A DNA stretch of 64,000 nt from UBA4416 sp964543545 (GCA_964543545.1 CAZIYT010000002.1:124001-188000); one strand, 5' to 3'. Positions 26,432 to 36,145 are shown, counted from the stretch's first letter. Notes: a model not told the origin generated them from the letters alone. Translations and numbers: made by a program.

Positions 26432-28222
26432 TTACATTCTCTCCGGCACCTCAATGCCCAGACTCAGCATGCCGTTTTTAATAACAGAAGCGGTTGTTTC
26501 GATCAGTTTGATCCGGAATTCCTTAATCGCGTTGTTCTCTTCCTTCAATACAGGGCATTCGCTAAAGAACTGGTTGAAGAGCTTGGCCAGCTCATAAATG
26601 TAATTGGCTACGTCCGAAGGGTTGTAGGTTTTGGCCGACTCTTCCAGTACCTTAGGGAAGTCGTAGATCAGCTTCACCAGCTCCCGTTCTTTTTCGTGCA
26701 GATGGATATTCGCTTCTATTACCAGGCCGTCTGTCGGCTTATTGTAATTTCTCAAAATGGATTTGATCCGCGCATGAGCGTACTGGATAAAAGGCCCGGT
26801 GTTGCCCTGCAAATCGATACTTTCCTTAGGATCGAAAAGCATTTTCTTTTTAGGATCCACTTTCAGGATAAAGTATTTTAAAGCACCCATCCCGATGGTG
26901 GTAAACAGCGTGTCTTTTTCTTCCTTACTGAAATTATCAATTTTACCGGAAGCTTCAGTGACCTCGCGGGCCGCCTCTACCATGCCGTCCATGAGATCGT
27001 CGGCGTCTACCACCGTGCCTTCCCGGCTTTTCATTTTTCCTTCGGGCAGCTCCACCATGCCGTATGACAGGTGATAGCATTCCTTTGCCCAGTCGTAGCC
27101 CAGCTTTTCGAGGATCTTAAACAGCACCTTGAAGTGGTAATCCTGCTCGTTGCCCACGGTGTAGATCATCTGGCTGGTCTTCGGGTATTCCTTAAAGCGC
27201 TCGATGGCCGTGCCCAGGTCCTGGGTAATGTATACCGAAGTCCCGTCGCTCCGCAGCACGATCTTCTCATCCAGCTTATCGGCCGTGAGGTCGATGGCGA
27301 TGCTGTTATTTTCTTTTTTGTAGAAAATGCCTTTCTCCAAACCTTCCTGCACCACTTCCTTACCCAGCAAATAGGTATTGCTTTCGTAGTAAGTCTTGTC
27401 GAATGCCACGCCAAGCTTTTTGTAGCTCACCTTGAAGCCGTCGTATACCCAGTTGTTCATCATCTTCCAGAGGTCGATGGTATACTGGTCGCCTGCCTCC
27501 CATTTCAGGAGCATGTCCTGCGCCTGGAGCATAAGCGGGGCCTGCTTTTCGGCATCCTCCCTGCTCATGCCCTGGTTCACCAGTTCCTGAATTTCTTTTT
27601 TATAGGCCTTGTCAAACTCCACATAATATTTCCCCACCAGGTGATCGCCTTTTAAGCCACTGGAAGTAGGCGTTTCGCCATTGCCGAATAACTTCCAGGC
27701 AATCATGCTTTTGCAGATATGGATGCCCCGGTCATTCACTAAATTCACCTTCACCACATCGTGGCCCTGTGTTTTTAAAATGGAAGCTACGGCATAGCCC
27801 AGTAAATTATTACGCACATGCCCTAAGTGCAAAGGCTTGTTGGTATTAGGAGAGGAGTATTCGAGCATGATCTGCTTTCCGCTGCTGTTAGCCGGTTTGA
27901 TGCCGTACTGTGCATCGGCGCTGATCGTTTTGAATTGCTTGAGCCAAAAGCTTGTGGAAAGGGAAATATTCAAAAAGCCTTTCACCACATTGTATTTGTT
28001 GATATCGTTATTGAGCCTGCTGATCTCTTCACCGATCACTTCGCCGGTTTTTTCGGGTGTAAGCTTTGCCGCTTTGATGTAGGGGAAGGTCACCAGGGTA
28101 AAATCGCCCTCAAATTCTTTTTTGGTTTTTTGAAGGATCACGTCTTCCGGCTTGGTATTAAGCGCAAAAAGCTGGTTGACGGCAGTCGAGATTGTTTCAG
28201 ATAAAAAATGTTCAATATTCAT
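26432..28222 (-). CDS. argS: arginyl-tRNA synthetase
   Basis: A 596-residue class I synthetase that charges tRNA-Arg. The HIGH-type motif appears as Leu-His-Leu-Gly-His-Val-Arg-Asn-Asn, preceded by Ser-Ser-Pro-Asn-Thr-Asn-Lys-Pro, and a KMSKS-equivalent as Gly-Lys-Met-Lys-Ser-Arg-Glu-Gly. The C-terminal DALR anticodon-binding domain ends in Leu-Gly-Ile-Glu-Val-Pro-Glu-Arg-Met, the usual terminus. The ATG at 28222 is preferred over a TTG nine bases upstream. It is the only aminoacyl-tRNA synthetase here. Confidence 0.98.
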   Translation of the reverse strand: MNIEHFLSETISTAVNQLFALNTKPEDVILQKTKKEFEGDFTLVTFPYIKAAKLTPEKTGEVIGEEISRLNNDINKYNVVKGFLNISLSTSFWLKQFKTISADAQYGIKPANSSGKQIMLEYSSPNTNKPLHLGHVRNNLLGYAVASILKTQGHDVVKVNLVNDRGIHICKSMIAWKLFGNGETPTSSGLKGDHLVGKYYVEFDKAYKKEIQELVNQGMSREDAEKQAPLMLQAQDMLLKWEAGDQYTIDLWKMMNNWVYDGFKVSYKKLGVAFDKTYYESNTYLLGKEVVQEGLEKGIFYKKENNSIAIDLTADKLDEKIVLRSDGTSVYITQDLGTAIERFKEYPKTSQMIYTVGNEQDYHFKVLFKILEKLGYDWAKECYHLSYGMVELPEGKMKSREGTVVDADDLMDGMVEAAREVTEASGKIDNFSKEEKDTLFTTIGMGALKYFILKVDPKKKMLFDPKESIDLQGNTGPFIQYAHARIKSILRNYNKPTDGLVIEANIHLHEKERELVKLIYDFPKVLEESAKTYNPSDVANYIYELAKLFNQFFSECPVLKEENNAIKEFRIKLIETTASVIKNGMLSLGIEVPERM

Positions 28223-28575
28223 AGCCTTCAAAAATACATATTATTTGCCTTAACCTTACTTTACAATACACATTTCAACAAGTCAGGGAAGATTTGCCAT
28301 AGAACAACATGGCGCTCTTCCAAGGCTTTTAAAACCATAAAGAACACTTCTTATAAACATATGGCTTCTCCGGGCAAGAGCCGTTTTCATGATAATAAAT
28401 TTGTAAACACATTTGTTATTCATCGTTTGATGTCAAGAGCAGGAGGGCATTCCTATGGAGCAAATGAGGGTACATGGTGCGGGAAACCCGGGATTTTCTG
28501 TTCTCTATCCCTGTATCAGCCCAAATGTTTAGTCAATGGTTTTTTATATTATCTTAGCAGGGTCTTAAATTTTTT
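28223..28575. other. 353-base intergenic region between argS and the epimerase
   Basis: The two genes diverge, so both promoters must be here. An open frame runs across it on the plus strand (28208-28579), but its codon use and composition do not look coding. TAAATTTG at 28396-28403 fits a -7 box without a clear partner. No RNA gene was recognised. Confidence 0.5.
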
Positions 28576-29523
28576 ATGAAGAAACTATTAGTAACCGGAG
28601 GAGCGGGGAATGTGGGAGGCGCATTGGTAGAAAAACTAATCCAGGACGAAACTAATTTTGTGGTAGTGGTTGATAATTTATCGACCGGCTACCTCACAAA
28701 ACTCCCCCAAACAAACACCGGAAATTGGAAATTTATTAAAGCAGACGTCAATAACTATGACGAGATCTCCCCTGTGCTGCTAAACGAACATTTTGATTAT
28801 GTCTTTCATTTCGCTGCGGTGGTGGGCGTTTCGCGCACCCAGGAAAACCCGATCAGCGTGCTGAATGATATCTCAGGGATCAGGTACATCCTGGAGCTGT
28901 CGAAGCAGTCTTCCGTGAAGCATGTGTATTTTTCTTCCTCATCGGAAGTATACGGAGAGCCCATGGAATTGCCTCAACATGAGCATCGTACACCGCTCAA
29001 TTCACGCGTTCCTTATGCCGTGGTGAAAAATGTGGGCGAGTGCTTTTTCCGGAGCTATCAGCTCGAATACGGATTGCCTTATACGATCTTCCGCTTTTTC
29101 AATACTTACGGTCCTAACCAAAGCACCGACTTTGTGGTATCCAAATTTCTGGCGGCAGCCCTGAAGAACCAGGATATCACGATCTACGGCGATGGCTCGC
29201 AGACAAGGACCTTCACCTATGTGGATGATACCGTGAATACCTGCATTGCCATCCTCAACGGGCAACTGCTGGTGAACGATGTGGTGAACATCGGCAGTGA
29301 CAAGCTCATGACCGTTCTCGAGCTGGCACAGCTGGTGATCAGGCTTAGCGGCAGCCAATCGAAGATCGTTCATCTTCCGGCTTTGAAGGAAGGGGACATG
29401 ACCCGCCGGCAGCCAGACAACACTAAAATGAAGCAGATCCTCGGAAAAGAGCTGATTCCGGTGGAAGAAGGCATCCAACGGATGATGAAGGATAAAAAAT
29501 ACCTGGCCTCCATTGGCTTGTAA
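28576..29523 (+). CDS. NAD-dependent nucleotide-sugar epimerase/dehydratase
   Basis: A 315-residue extended short-chain dehydrogenase. The cofactor loop GGAGNVGG is at residues 8-15, the catalytic pair Tyr147/Lys151 lies in Tyr-Ala-Val-Val-Lys, and Ser-Ser-Ser-Glu-Val-Tyr-Gly precedes it. The later Arg-Thr-Phe-Thr-Tyr-Val-Asp-Asp is shared with UDP-glucose 4-epimerases and UDP-glucuronate decarboxylases, so the exact reaction is open. It starts a plus-strand group with an AsnB-type amidotransferase and a GT4, which suggests it makes an activated sugar for a surface glycan. Confidence 0.88.
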   Translation: MKKLLVTGGAGNVGGALVEKLIQDETNFVVVVDNLSTGYLTKLPQTNTGNWKFIKADVNNYDEISPVLLNEHFDYVFHFAAVVGVSRTQENPISVLNDISGIRYILELSKQSSVKHVYFSSSSEVYGEPMELPQHEHRTPLNSRVPYAVVKNVGECFFRSYQLEYGLPYTIFRFFNTYGPNQSTDFVVSKFLAAALKNQDITIYGDGSQTRTFTYVDDTVNTCIAILNGQLLVNDVVNIGSDKLMTVLELAQLVIRLSGSQSKIVHLPALKEGDMTRRQPDNTKMKQILGKELIPVEEGIQRMMKDKKYLASIGL

Positions 29524-29540
29524 ATTGCAGTTTGTAATAC

Positions 29541-31433
29541 ATGTGCGGAATAGCAGGAATAGCAGGACACGAGATTAACCAACCAACCTACCGGTCGGCC
29601 ATTCAGCAAATGACGGATGCCCTGGCGCATCGCGGACCTGATGCCGAAGGGATCTGGAACGATGAGCATTGCTTCCTCGGGCACCGCCGCCTGTCCATCA
29701 TCGATCTTTCGGCGGCCGGTAACCAGCCTTTTATCTCGCAGGATAGGCGCTATACCCTGGTGTATAACGGCGAGTTATATAATTACCGGGAACTGAAGCT
29801 CGAGCTTCAGCGCGCGCAGCACGGCTCCGGCCAGCTGCCTTACTTTTTCAAAACCAATACCGATACCGAGGTCATCCTCGCAGCCTACCAGCGCTGGGGA
29901 ATCGAATGCCTGCAGCGCTTCAACGGCATGTTTGCCTTCGCTATCTGGGATACGCAGGAACAGCGCCTGCTCGTGGTGCGCGACAGGCTGGGGGTGAAGC
30001 CTCTTTACTATCATTTCAAAAATAATGTGCTCAGCTTTGCGTCCGAGATCCGGTCGCTGATGCGTTCGGGCCTGACGCCCAGGAAAGCCTCTGCGGCTTC
30101 CCTGGCCGAATATGTGCAGTATGCCACCGTGCATGCGCCCAATACCATCCTGGAGGACGTCTTCATCCTGATGCCGGGAACGATCCTGGAATACAAACAG
30201 GGTGTGGTGACAATGTCCGAATACTGGAACATCAACAAGCACACCAAAACCATAGAAGACCTTTCCTACGAAGACACTTGTAAAAGCATCAACCATTTGC
30301 TCACAGCTTCTGTAGAGCGCAGGCTGGTAGCCGATGTGCCTTTCGGTGCTTTTTTGTCGGGAGGGATCGACAGTAGCGCTATTGTGGGCTTGATGAGCAA
30401 GGTCTCTTCCCAGAAGATCCGTACCTTCAATGTTAGTTTTGATGAGGGCGAATTTTCGGAAGCGGTGTATGCAAAACAGATCGCGGAGAAATTCAATACG
30501 GAGCACCACGAGATTAAATTAACGCCGGGAGATTTTTTAAAGCAGCTGCCCGAAGCCCTTGCGGCGATGGACCACCCGGGCGGCGATGGTCCCAACAGCT
30601 ATATTGTTTCCAAAGCTACCCGCGAGGCCGGTATTACGATGGCGCTTTCCGGATTGGGAGGCGATGAGCTTTTTGCCGGCTACGATATTTTTAAGCGCTT
30701 TCACGAATTAGAAAATAAAGGCTGGCTGAACCTGATTCCCGGTTTCGGAAGAAGCCTGGGAGGCAAGCTCATCGCCGCCAGGAAAAAATCGGTGCAGGGC
30801 GACAAAACAGCGGAGATCCTGAGCCTGGACCAGATCAACGGGTTTCATGCCTACCCGGTGAACCGTAAGCTGTTCAATCAAAAAGATTATGGCTCTTTGC
30901 TCAGGCAAACATTCAGGGATGATGCCTTTATCAAGAACGTCATTCAGAAAAGTGTAACGGATAAGCAGCATAAGCTGAGCCGCGTCTCCTTGTTCGAGAT
31001 CCAGACCTATATGCAGAATGTGTTGCTGCGCGATGCCGACCAGATGAGCATGGCTGTGGCACTCGAGGTGCGTGTGCCTTTCCTGGATTTCAAGCTGGTG
31101 GAATTTGCGCTCAGCATCAAGGATGAATACAAGTACCCGCATTCTCCGAAAAAATTACTGGTAGATGCGTTGGGCGATCTTCTGCCTGCCAACATTGTCA
31201 ACCGCCCTAAAATGGGCTTTGTCCTTCCCTGGAAAGACTGGCTGAAGAATGAGCTGAGGGATTTTTGCGAAGAGAACATCGTCCAGTTTTCCAAACGGCC
31301 ATTTATAAACCGTGATGCCGTGCTGGTGATCTGGAACCGCTTTCTGAACAACGATCCGAAGATCACCTGGAGCAGGGTGTGGCACCTGATCGTTTTAAAT
31401 CATTGGATGAACACACACCAGGTTGAATGCTAA
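29541..31433 (+). CDS. asparagine synthetase-type amidotransferase (AsnB family)
   Basis: A 630-residue glutamine-dependent amidotransferase. The N-terminal Cys nucleophile follows the initiator Met (Met-Cys-Gly-Ile-Ala-Gly), and the synthetase pyrophosphate loop Ser-Gly-Gly-Ile-Asp-Ser-Ser is at about residues 272-278. Family members make asparagine, but others next to sugar genes amidate uronic acids in surface glycans (for example P. aeruginosa WbpS). It lies 17 bases after the epimerase and overlaps the next GT4 gene, so an amidotransferase acting on a sugar is a plausible reading; ordinary asparagine synthesis cannot be excluded. Confidence 0.88.
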   Translation: MCGIAGIAGHEINQPTYRSAIQQMTDALAHRGPDAEGIWNDEHCFLGHRRLSIIDLSAAGNQPFISQDRRYTLVYNGELYNYRELKLELQRAQHGSGQLPYFFKTNTDTEVILAAYQRWGIECLQRFNGMFAFAIWDTQEQRLLVVRDRLGVKPLYYHFKNNVLSFASEIRSLMRSGLTPRKASAASLAEYVQYATVHAPNTILEDVFILMPGTILEYKQGVVTMSEYWNINKHTKTIEDLSYEDTCKSINHLLTASVERRLVADVPFGAFLSGGIDSSAIVGLMSKVSSQKIRTFNVSFDEGEFSEAVYAKQIAEKFNTEHHEIKLTPGDFLKQLPEALAAMDHPGGDGPNSYIVSKATREAGITMALSGLGGDELFAGYDIFKRFHELENKGWLNLIPGFGRSLGGKLIAARKKSVQGDKTAEILSLDQINGFHAYPVNRKLFNQKDYGSLLRQTFRDDAFIKNVIQKSVTDKQHKLSRVSLFEIQTYMQNVLLRDADQMSMAVALEVRVPFLDFKLVEFALSIKDEYKYPHSPKKLLVDALGDLLPANIVNRPKMGFVLPWKDWLKNELRDFCEENIVQFSKRPFINRDAVLVIWNRFLNNDPKITWSRVWHLIVLNHWMNTHQVEC

Positions 31434-32568
31434 GCCAAACATAATCATTTTGTGCGACTGGTTCCTGCCGGGTTACCTGGCGGGCGGACCTATCCAGTCC
31501 ATTGCCACGCTGAGCGCTCAACTGAGCGATGAGGTGAATTTCAGGATCATTACCACCGACCGCGATTTCCAATCAGGTACTGCTTATACGGAGGTTCCGG
31601 CCAATACCTGGACTCATTACCAGGGACGTGAGGTATTTTATGTGAGTCCTGAAAACATGAATCCTGAGTTCATCCTCGGTCTTCTGTTGAAAACACCGCA
31701 CGATGGCCTCTACCTGAACAGCCTGTTTTCGCGCTTGTTTACGGTATATCCACTCAAATGGAAGCAACAAGGGAAATTGAAGAGCAACCTGGTACTGGCG
31801 CCACGCGGCATGCTGGGCGACGGTGCTTTGGCTATTAAGCCTTTGAAGAAAAAAATCTTCCTGCTGGTGGCGAAGTCTATGGGATTGTTTAAAGGTATTA
31901 CCTGGCAATCGACTTCCGCGCAGGAAACTTCGGAGATCAGGAAGCGCATTGGGAAAGAGGCCCGCATCCGGGAAGTTTCCAATTTGCCGAAGCCCGTAGG
32001 GCAGGAGCAGACCATTGCTAAAAAAGCCGGCGAGCTTAGCCTCTGTTTTATTTCGAGGATCTCGGAAAAGAAAAACCTGAATTTTGCCATCGATATTCTG
32101 AAGGACATGAAGGATACGCAGATCCGGTTTGACATGTTCGGCCCTATCGAGGACGAAGCCTATTGGAGCACCTGCCGGGAAAATGCCAAAACACTTCCGG
32201 CACATATTGTCTTTCAGTATAAAGGAAGCCTGAAACCAGAGGCGATAGGTGAGACGCTTGGAAATTACCACGCCTTGTTTCTGCCGACACAAAACGAAAA
32301 CTACGGCCACATCATCGTAGAAGCCTTGCAGCATGGGCGCCCGGTGATCTTATCGGATCAGACGCCCTGGAGGGAACTGGAAAAAGAAAAGGTTGGCTTC
32401 GATATTCCGCTCAGGGACAAACAAGGCTTCGTAAGGGCAGTGAGCACGCTTGCAAACATGGATCAGGCCGGTTTTAATACCATGTGTAAGGCTTGTACGG
32501 CATACATCAGCAAAGCCCTGAATGTAGAGGCCATTAAGGAACAGTACAAAAGCATGTTCAAGGCATGA
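31423..32568 (+). CDS. glycosyltransferase family 4
   Basis: A 381-residue GT-B transferase. Its N-terminus (Leu-Cys-Asp-Trp-Phe-Leu-Pro-Gly-Tyr-Leu-Ala-Gly-Gly-Pro) is an acceptor-side Gly-rich loop. The C-terminal E-x7-E pattern is in Asn-Glu-Asn-Tyr-Gly-His-Ile-Ile-Val-Glu. The start is a TTG at 31423, overlapping the end of the amidotransferase gene by 11 bases; no ATG is available in frame nearby. The gene overlaps bioD in an ATGA arrangement at its end. It probably uses the sugar made by the epimerase upstream. Confidence 0.85.
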   Translation: MNAKPNIIILCDWFLPGYLAGGPIQSIATLSAQLSDEVNFRIITTDRDFQSGTAYTEVPANTWTHYQGREVFYVSPENMNPEFILGLLLKTPHDGLYLNSLFSRLFTVYPLKWKQQGKLKSNLVLAPRGMLGDGALAIKPLKKKIFLLVAKSMGLFKGITWQSTSAQETSEIRKRIGKEARIREVSNLPKPVGQEQTIAKKAGELSLCFISRISEKKNLNFAIDILKDMKDTQIRFDMFGPIEDEAYWSTCRENAKTLPAHIVFQYKGSLKPEAIGETLGNYHALFLPTQNENYGHIIVEALQHGRPVILSDQTPWRELEKEKVGFDIPLRDKQGFVRAVSTLANMDQAGFNTMCKACTAYISKALNVEAIKEQYKSMFKA

Positions 32569-33173
32569 ATTACTTCGTCAGCGGCATAGGCACTAATGTT
32601 GGCAAAACGCTGGTATCGGCTATCCTCGTGGAAGCCCTCCGGGCCGATTACTGGAAGCCTGTGCAAAGCGGAACCATAGAGGGAATGGATTCGGAAACGG
32701 TGCGTTCGCTTATCAGCAATGATCAAACGGTGATCTACCCGGAAAGCTACCTGCTCAAAGAACCGCTTTCTCCTCATTTTGCTGCAAAGCTGGAAGGCGT
32801 AGAGATCGAACTCCTGAAGATCATCAGGCCGGAAACCTCCAATACATTGATCATAGAAGGCGCCGGCGGCTTGTTGGTTCCCCTCAATGAGAGAGAGGCG
32901 GTGATCGACCTGGCCCGGCAATTTGGTGCTGAGGTCATCCTGGTGATCTCCGATTACCTGGGCTGCATCAACCATGCGCTGTTATCCCTCCATTATTTAC
33001 AAAGCCATCAGTATAAGGTCCATTCATTGGTATTTAACGGCGATTTTGCCGCTGAGGTGAAAGAGGCAATCATTTGTAAAGCGGATCAGGACTGCAGGAT
33101 CATCTCCATTCCCCGATTGGCGGTCCTTTCAAAGGAAACGGTGCTGGCTGAGGCCGGAAGGATTCAATTTTAA
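32565..33173 (+). CDS. bioD: dethiobiotin synthetase
   Basis: A 202-residue P-loop enzyme that closes the ureido ring of dethiobiotin from 7,8-diaminopelargonate, CO2 and ATP. The P-loop Gly-Thr-Asn-Val-Gly-Lys-Thr is near residue 9, the substrate Lys in Trp-Lys-Pro-Val-Gln-Ser-Gly, and the Glu-Gly-Ala-Gly-Gly loop near 100. The length is slightly short but normal. Its ATG overlaps the preceding GT4 stop (ATGA), so it is translated from a glycan transcript. No other biotin gene is in the window. Confidence 0.92.
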   Translation: MNYFVSGIGTNVGKTLVSAILVEALRADYWKPVQSGTIEGMDSETVRSLISNDQTVIYPESYLLKEPLSPHFAAKLEGVEIELLKIIRPETSNTLIIEGAGGLLVPLNEREAVIDLARQFGAEVILVISDYLGCINHALLSLHYLQSHQYKVHSLVFNGDFAAEVKEAIICKADQDCRIISIPRLAVLSKETVLAEAGRIQF

Positions 33174-33398
33174 ACAACATAGTAACATAGAAAATATAGG
33201 GAACAGAAAGAGATCATAGAATTTTCTGAAAGCGCCGGGCTGTTTTAATCGGTGTTCCATTTTTTCACCATCTACGGGTCATTTGGTTCTAATCATTGTT
33301 CTAACTTGCTTAATCTGCGACATCAGCGTTCCATTTTCGCCTATTCCCACATAATATTCCCTTTTTAGAGGAGGATTCGTATCTTTACGCCTTATATC

Positions 33399-34361
33399 AT
33401 GAAACCTATGATCAAACCAATTAAGTTAATTGAATTAAAAAGTGAAATAGGAGCGGGAACCCGCGGATCGAGTATGGGCGTAGATGCTATTAAGATCGCT
33501 GCGCTCGATTTCGGAAGTAATTTCTTTAAAAAATTCAAATCCGTTGAGGTGCCGAATGAAAACCATTTGTTGCTGGAGCCTGTTGTCAATGATTACGCCA
33601 AGCGGATCAAGGGCATCTATACGCTTAATGAAAGACTTGCCAACGAGATCAAAAAAACCTTATTGAAAGAAGAAGTGCCGATTGTGCTGGCCGGAGATCA
33701 CAGCTCTGCTCTGGGTACCATCAGCGGCATTAAAATGGCTTATCCGGAGAAACGGGTTGGCGTGATCTGGATCGACGCGCATGCCGACCTGCACACGCCT
33801 TATACCACGCCAAGCGGCAATATGCACGGCATGCCTATTGCCTGCGTATTGGGAGAGGATAATAAGGAAAGGCAACAGAACAAGCCGGATGATGAAACGG
33901 TAGAGTACTGGGAAAAACTGAAAAACCTGGGAGGCATTTCTCCAAAGATCCAATACAATGACCTGGTCTATATCGCCCTTCGTGATTATGAGCCACAGGA
34001 AGAATTTCTGATCAAGAAGCACAAGGTAAGAGTATTCAACCTGGCAGAGATCCGCAAAAAAGCAGTAGAGCGTGTTGCCATCGAATCATTAAACTACCTC
34101 GATCATTGCGATATTATATACGTAAGCTTCGATGTGGACAGCATGGACAGTCGTATCAGCAGCGGAACCGGAACACCGGTGCCAAATGGTATTACGGAAA
34201 AAGAAGCGGGCAACCTGATCTATTATATCATGCGTTCCAAAAAGATCGTATGCTTTGAAATGGTAGAGATCAACCCAACGCTCGACAAGGAAAACCTGAT
34301 GGCTGAAAATGCCTTCGAGATCCTGCAAAAGGCAACGAACCAACTGAATAACGATTTTTAA
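33399..34361 (+). CDS. arginase/formimidoylglutamase family hydrolase
   Basis: A 320-residue ureohydrolase with a binuclear Mn site. The metal ligands are visible in Gly-Asp-His-Ser-Ser (about residue 105), Asp-Ala-His-Ala-Asp (about 125) and Ser-Phe-Asp-Val-Asp-Ser-Met-Asp (about 245). The known reactions are hydrolysis of arginine, agmatine or formimidoylglutamate; the substrate cannot be set from these motifs. The start is the ATG at 33399. A strong terminator follows. No arginine or histidine catabolic genes are adjacent. Confidence 0.9.
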   Translation: MKPMIKPIKLIELKSEIGAGTRGSSMGVDAIKIAALDFGSNFFKKFKSVEVPNENHLLLEPVVNDYAKRIKGIYTLNERLANEIKKTLLKEEVPIVLAGDHSSALGTISGIKMAYPEKRVGVIWIDAHADLHTPYTTPSGNMHGMPIACVLGEDNKERQQNKPDDETVEYWEKLKNLGGISPKIQYNDLVYIALRDYEPQEEFLIKKHKVRVFNLAEIRKKAVERVAIESLNYLDHCDIIYVSFDVDSMDSRISSGTGTPVPNGITEKEAGNLIYYIMRSKKIVCFEMVEINPTLDKENLMAENAFEILQKATNQLNNDF

Positions 34362-34367
34362 TTACAG

Positions 34368-34396
34368 GCGGCCTCTTCATTGCAGGCCGCTTTTTT
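34368..34396 (+). terminator. intrinsic terminator after the arginase-family gene
   Basis: A 7-bp G/C stem (34368-34374 with 34384-34390) followed by six T residues, seven bases after the stop codon. Confidence 0.85.
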
Positions 34397-34398
34397 AT

Positions 34399-34452
34399 GG
34401 TGGTTTCGAGAGCCTCAATCACCCTATGTTGACTGAGGCTCTCGAAGTCAAC
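34399..34452. repeat. paired 25-base palindromes, copy A
   Basis: Two imperfect palindromes, 34399-34423 (GGTGG...CACC) and 34428-34452 (GTTGAC...GTCAAC), share the core TTCGAGAGCCTCA/TGAGGCTCTCGAA. The same pair, in the opposite order, recurs at 50335-50388. Confidence 0.75.
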
Positions 34453-34474
34453 GAATATATCCACCTGGAACTCC

Positions 34475-36121
34475 ATGAAAGCACTCCAATCTATTAACGT
34501 TTATTTAATCAGGTATAAATGGCACTTGCTTTTGGGGGCTGTATTCGTGATCCTCTCCTCTGTCTTTTCCATCTACCAGGGTGTTGTGGTACGCAACGCT
34601 ACCAACGAGATCGCCAGGCTGATCTCAAGCCACGTGTCGATCAATACCAGCCGTTTTATCGTATTCGGATTAACGCTTCTGGGACTTGCGCTCATGAGCG
34701 GGCTCTTCCTTTTTTTCCAGAGGCAGACGCTCATCGTGATGAGCCGCCACATCGAGTTTGACCAGAAGAACGAGCTGTACGCACACTTCCAGACACTCGA
34801 TGCCTCGTTTTATAAAAATAATAACACGGGCGACCTCATGAACCGCATCAGTGAAGATGTGGGAAAAGTGCGGATGTATACCGGGCCGGCCATCATGTAC
34901 CTTATCAATACCTTTGCGATGACGGTGATCATCCTCATCTTCATGCTTTCCATCAACTGGCAGCTCAGTCTTTTGGTATTTGCACCATTGCCGCTGCTGT
35001 CGTACGTAATTTACAAGGTATCAGATACCATCAACAAGCGCAGCACCATTGTGCAGCAGGAACTGTCGAAGCTTACCTCGCATGCCCAGGAGACCTTCTC
35101 TGCCGTGCGCGTGATCAAGGCCTACGCACGGGAAGAGCATTATACCAATGAGCTTGAGAAGCTGAATGCCCATTATAAAAAACAGAACCTGAAACTCACC
35201 CTGGTGGAAGCCTTTTTTCAGCCGGTAATGGTATTGATGGTGGGCATCAGCGTGATTGCCACGGTGTGGTACGGCGGGCACCTGGTGATCGGCAAAACCA
35301 TTGAAATGGGAAACATCACCGAGTTCATTGTGTATGTGTATAAGCTTACCTGGCCTTTTGCTTCCCTGGGTTGGGTGACTTCTCTTATTCAGAGAGCTGC
35401 CGCTTCACAGGAGCGCATCAATGAGTTCATGCATTACAAAAGCGCTATTCAGAATACACCGGAAGTAAGCACGCCGATCGAAGGGAACATCAGCTTCAGG
35501 GATGTGAGCTTTACCTATCCGGATACGCATATCGAAGCACTCAGGAATTTTAGCCTGGAGATCGAACAAGGTAAAACCGTAGGGATCAAAGGACAGATCG
35601 GCTCGGGGAAATCAACCCTTGCTAACCTGATTACGCGCCTGTACGATGTGAGTTCCGGCCAGATTCTGATTGATGGCGTGCCTATTCAAAAACACGACCT
35701 CTCAACGCTCCGGAAAAGCATAGGCTACGTGCCTCAGGAAGTGTTCCTGTTTTCGGATACCATTAAAAATAACATTGCTTTTTCCGTTGACCGCCAATAC
35801 ACGGATGAGGAGATTTACCAGGCCGCCAAAGATGCCGGTGTGTATGATAACATCATGTCTTTCCCACAGGGCTTTGATACCGTAATCGGCGAGCGGGGCG
35901 TGACGCTTTCGGGCGGGCAGAAGCAGCGTATCTCCATTGCCCGTGCTATTATCTCTAGGCCGCGCATTCTCATTTTCGACGACTGCCTCTCCGCTGTGGA
36001 TGTGGAAACGGAAGAGCTTATCCTTCGTAATCTGCAGACCGTGATGAAAGACAAAACCTCGATCATCATCAGCCACCGCGATTCTGCCCTGCGCTACGCC
36101 AATAAGGTAGTGGAGCTTTAA
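34475..36121 (+). CDS. ABC exporter, fused permease and ATPase (MsbA/Mdl type)
   Basis: A 548-residue half-transporter: six membrane segments in the first 300 residues, then an ATPase domain with Walker A Gly-Gln-Ile-Gly-Ser-Gly-Lys-Ser (about 370), signature Leu-Ser-Gly-Gly-Gln (about 474) and Walker B Ile-Leu-Ile-Phe-Asp-Asp. The residue after the Walker B Asp is Asp, not the usual catalytic Glu; this Asp-Asp-x-Leu-Ser-Ala-Val-Asp form is known from MdlA/MdlB-type exporters. It probably works as a homodimer. The substrate is unknown; lipid or drug export are options. It ends just before a bidirectional terminator. Confidence 0.9.
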   Translation: MKALQSINVYLIRYKWHLLLGAVFVILSSVFSIYQGVVVRNATNEIARLISSHVSINTSRFIVFGLTLLGLALMSGLFLFFQRQTLIVMSRHIEFDQKNELYAHFQTLDASFYKNNNTGDLMNRISEDVGKVRMYTGPAIMYLINTFAMTVIILIFMLSINWQLSLLVFAPLPLLSYVIYKVSDTINKRSTIVQQELSKLTSHAQETFSAVRVIKAYAREEHYTNELEKLNAHYKKQNLKLTLVEAFFQPVMVLMVGISVIATVWYGGHLVIGKTIEMGNITEFIVYVYKLTWPFASLGWVTSLIQRAAASQERINEFMHYKSAIQNTPEVSTPIEGNISFRDVSFTYPDTHIEALRNFSLEIEQGKTVGIKGQIGSGKSTLANLITRLYDVSSGQILIDGVPIQKHDLSTLRKSIGYVPQEVFLFSDTIKNNIAFSVDRQYTDEEIYQAAKDAGVYDNIMSFPQGFDTVIGERGVTLSGGQKQRISIARAIISRPRILIFDDCLSAVDVETEELILRNLQTVMKDKTSIIISHRDSALRYANKVVEL

Positions 36122-36145
36122 GCATAATCAATTACCTGGAATAAC

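Noticed and set aside
28208..28579. Open frame of 123 codons in the argS-epimerase gap
   Set aside because: It overlaps the argS start region and ends inside the epimerase start, has no recognisable domain, and its amino acid composition is atypical. I treat the stretch as intergenic.
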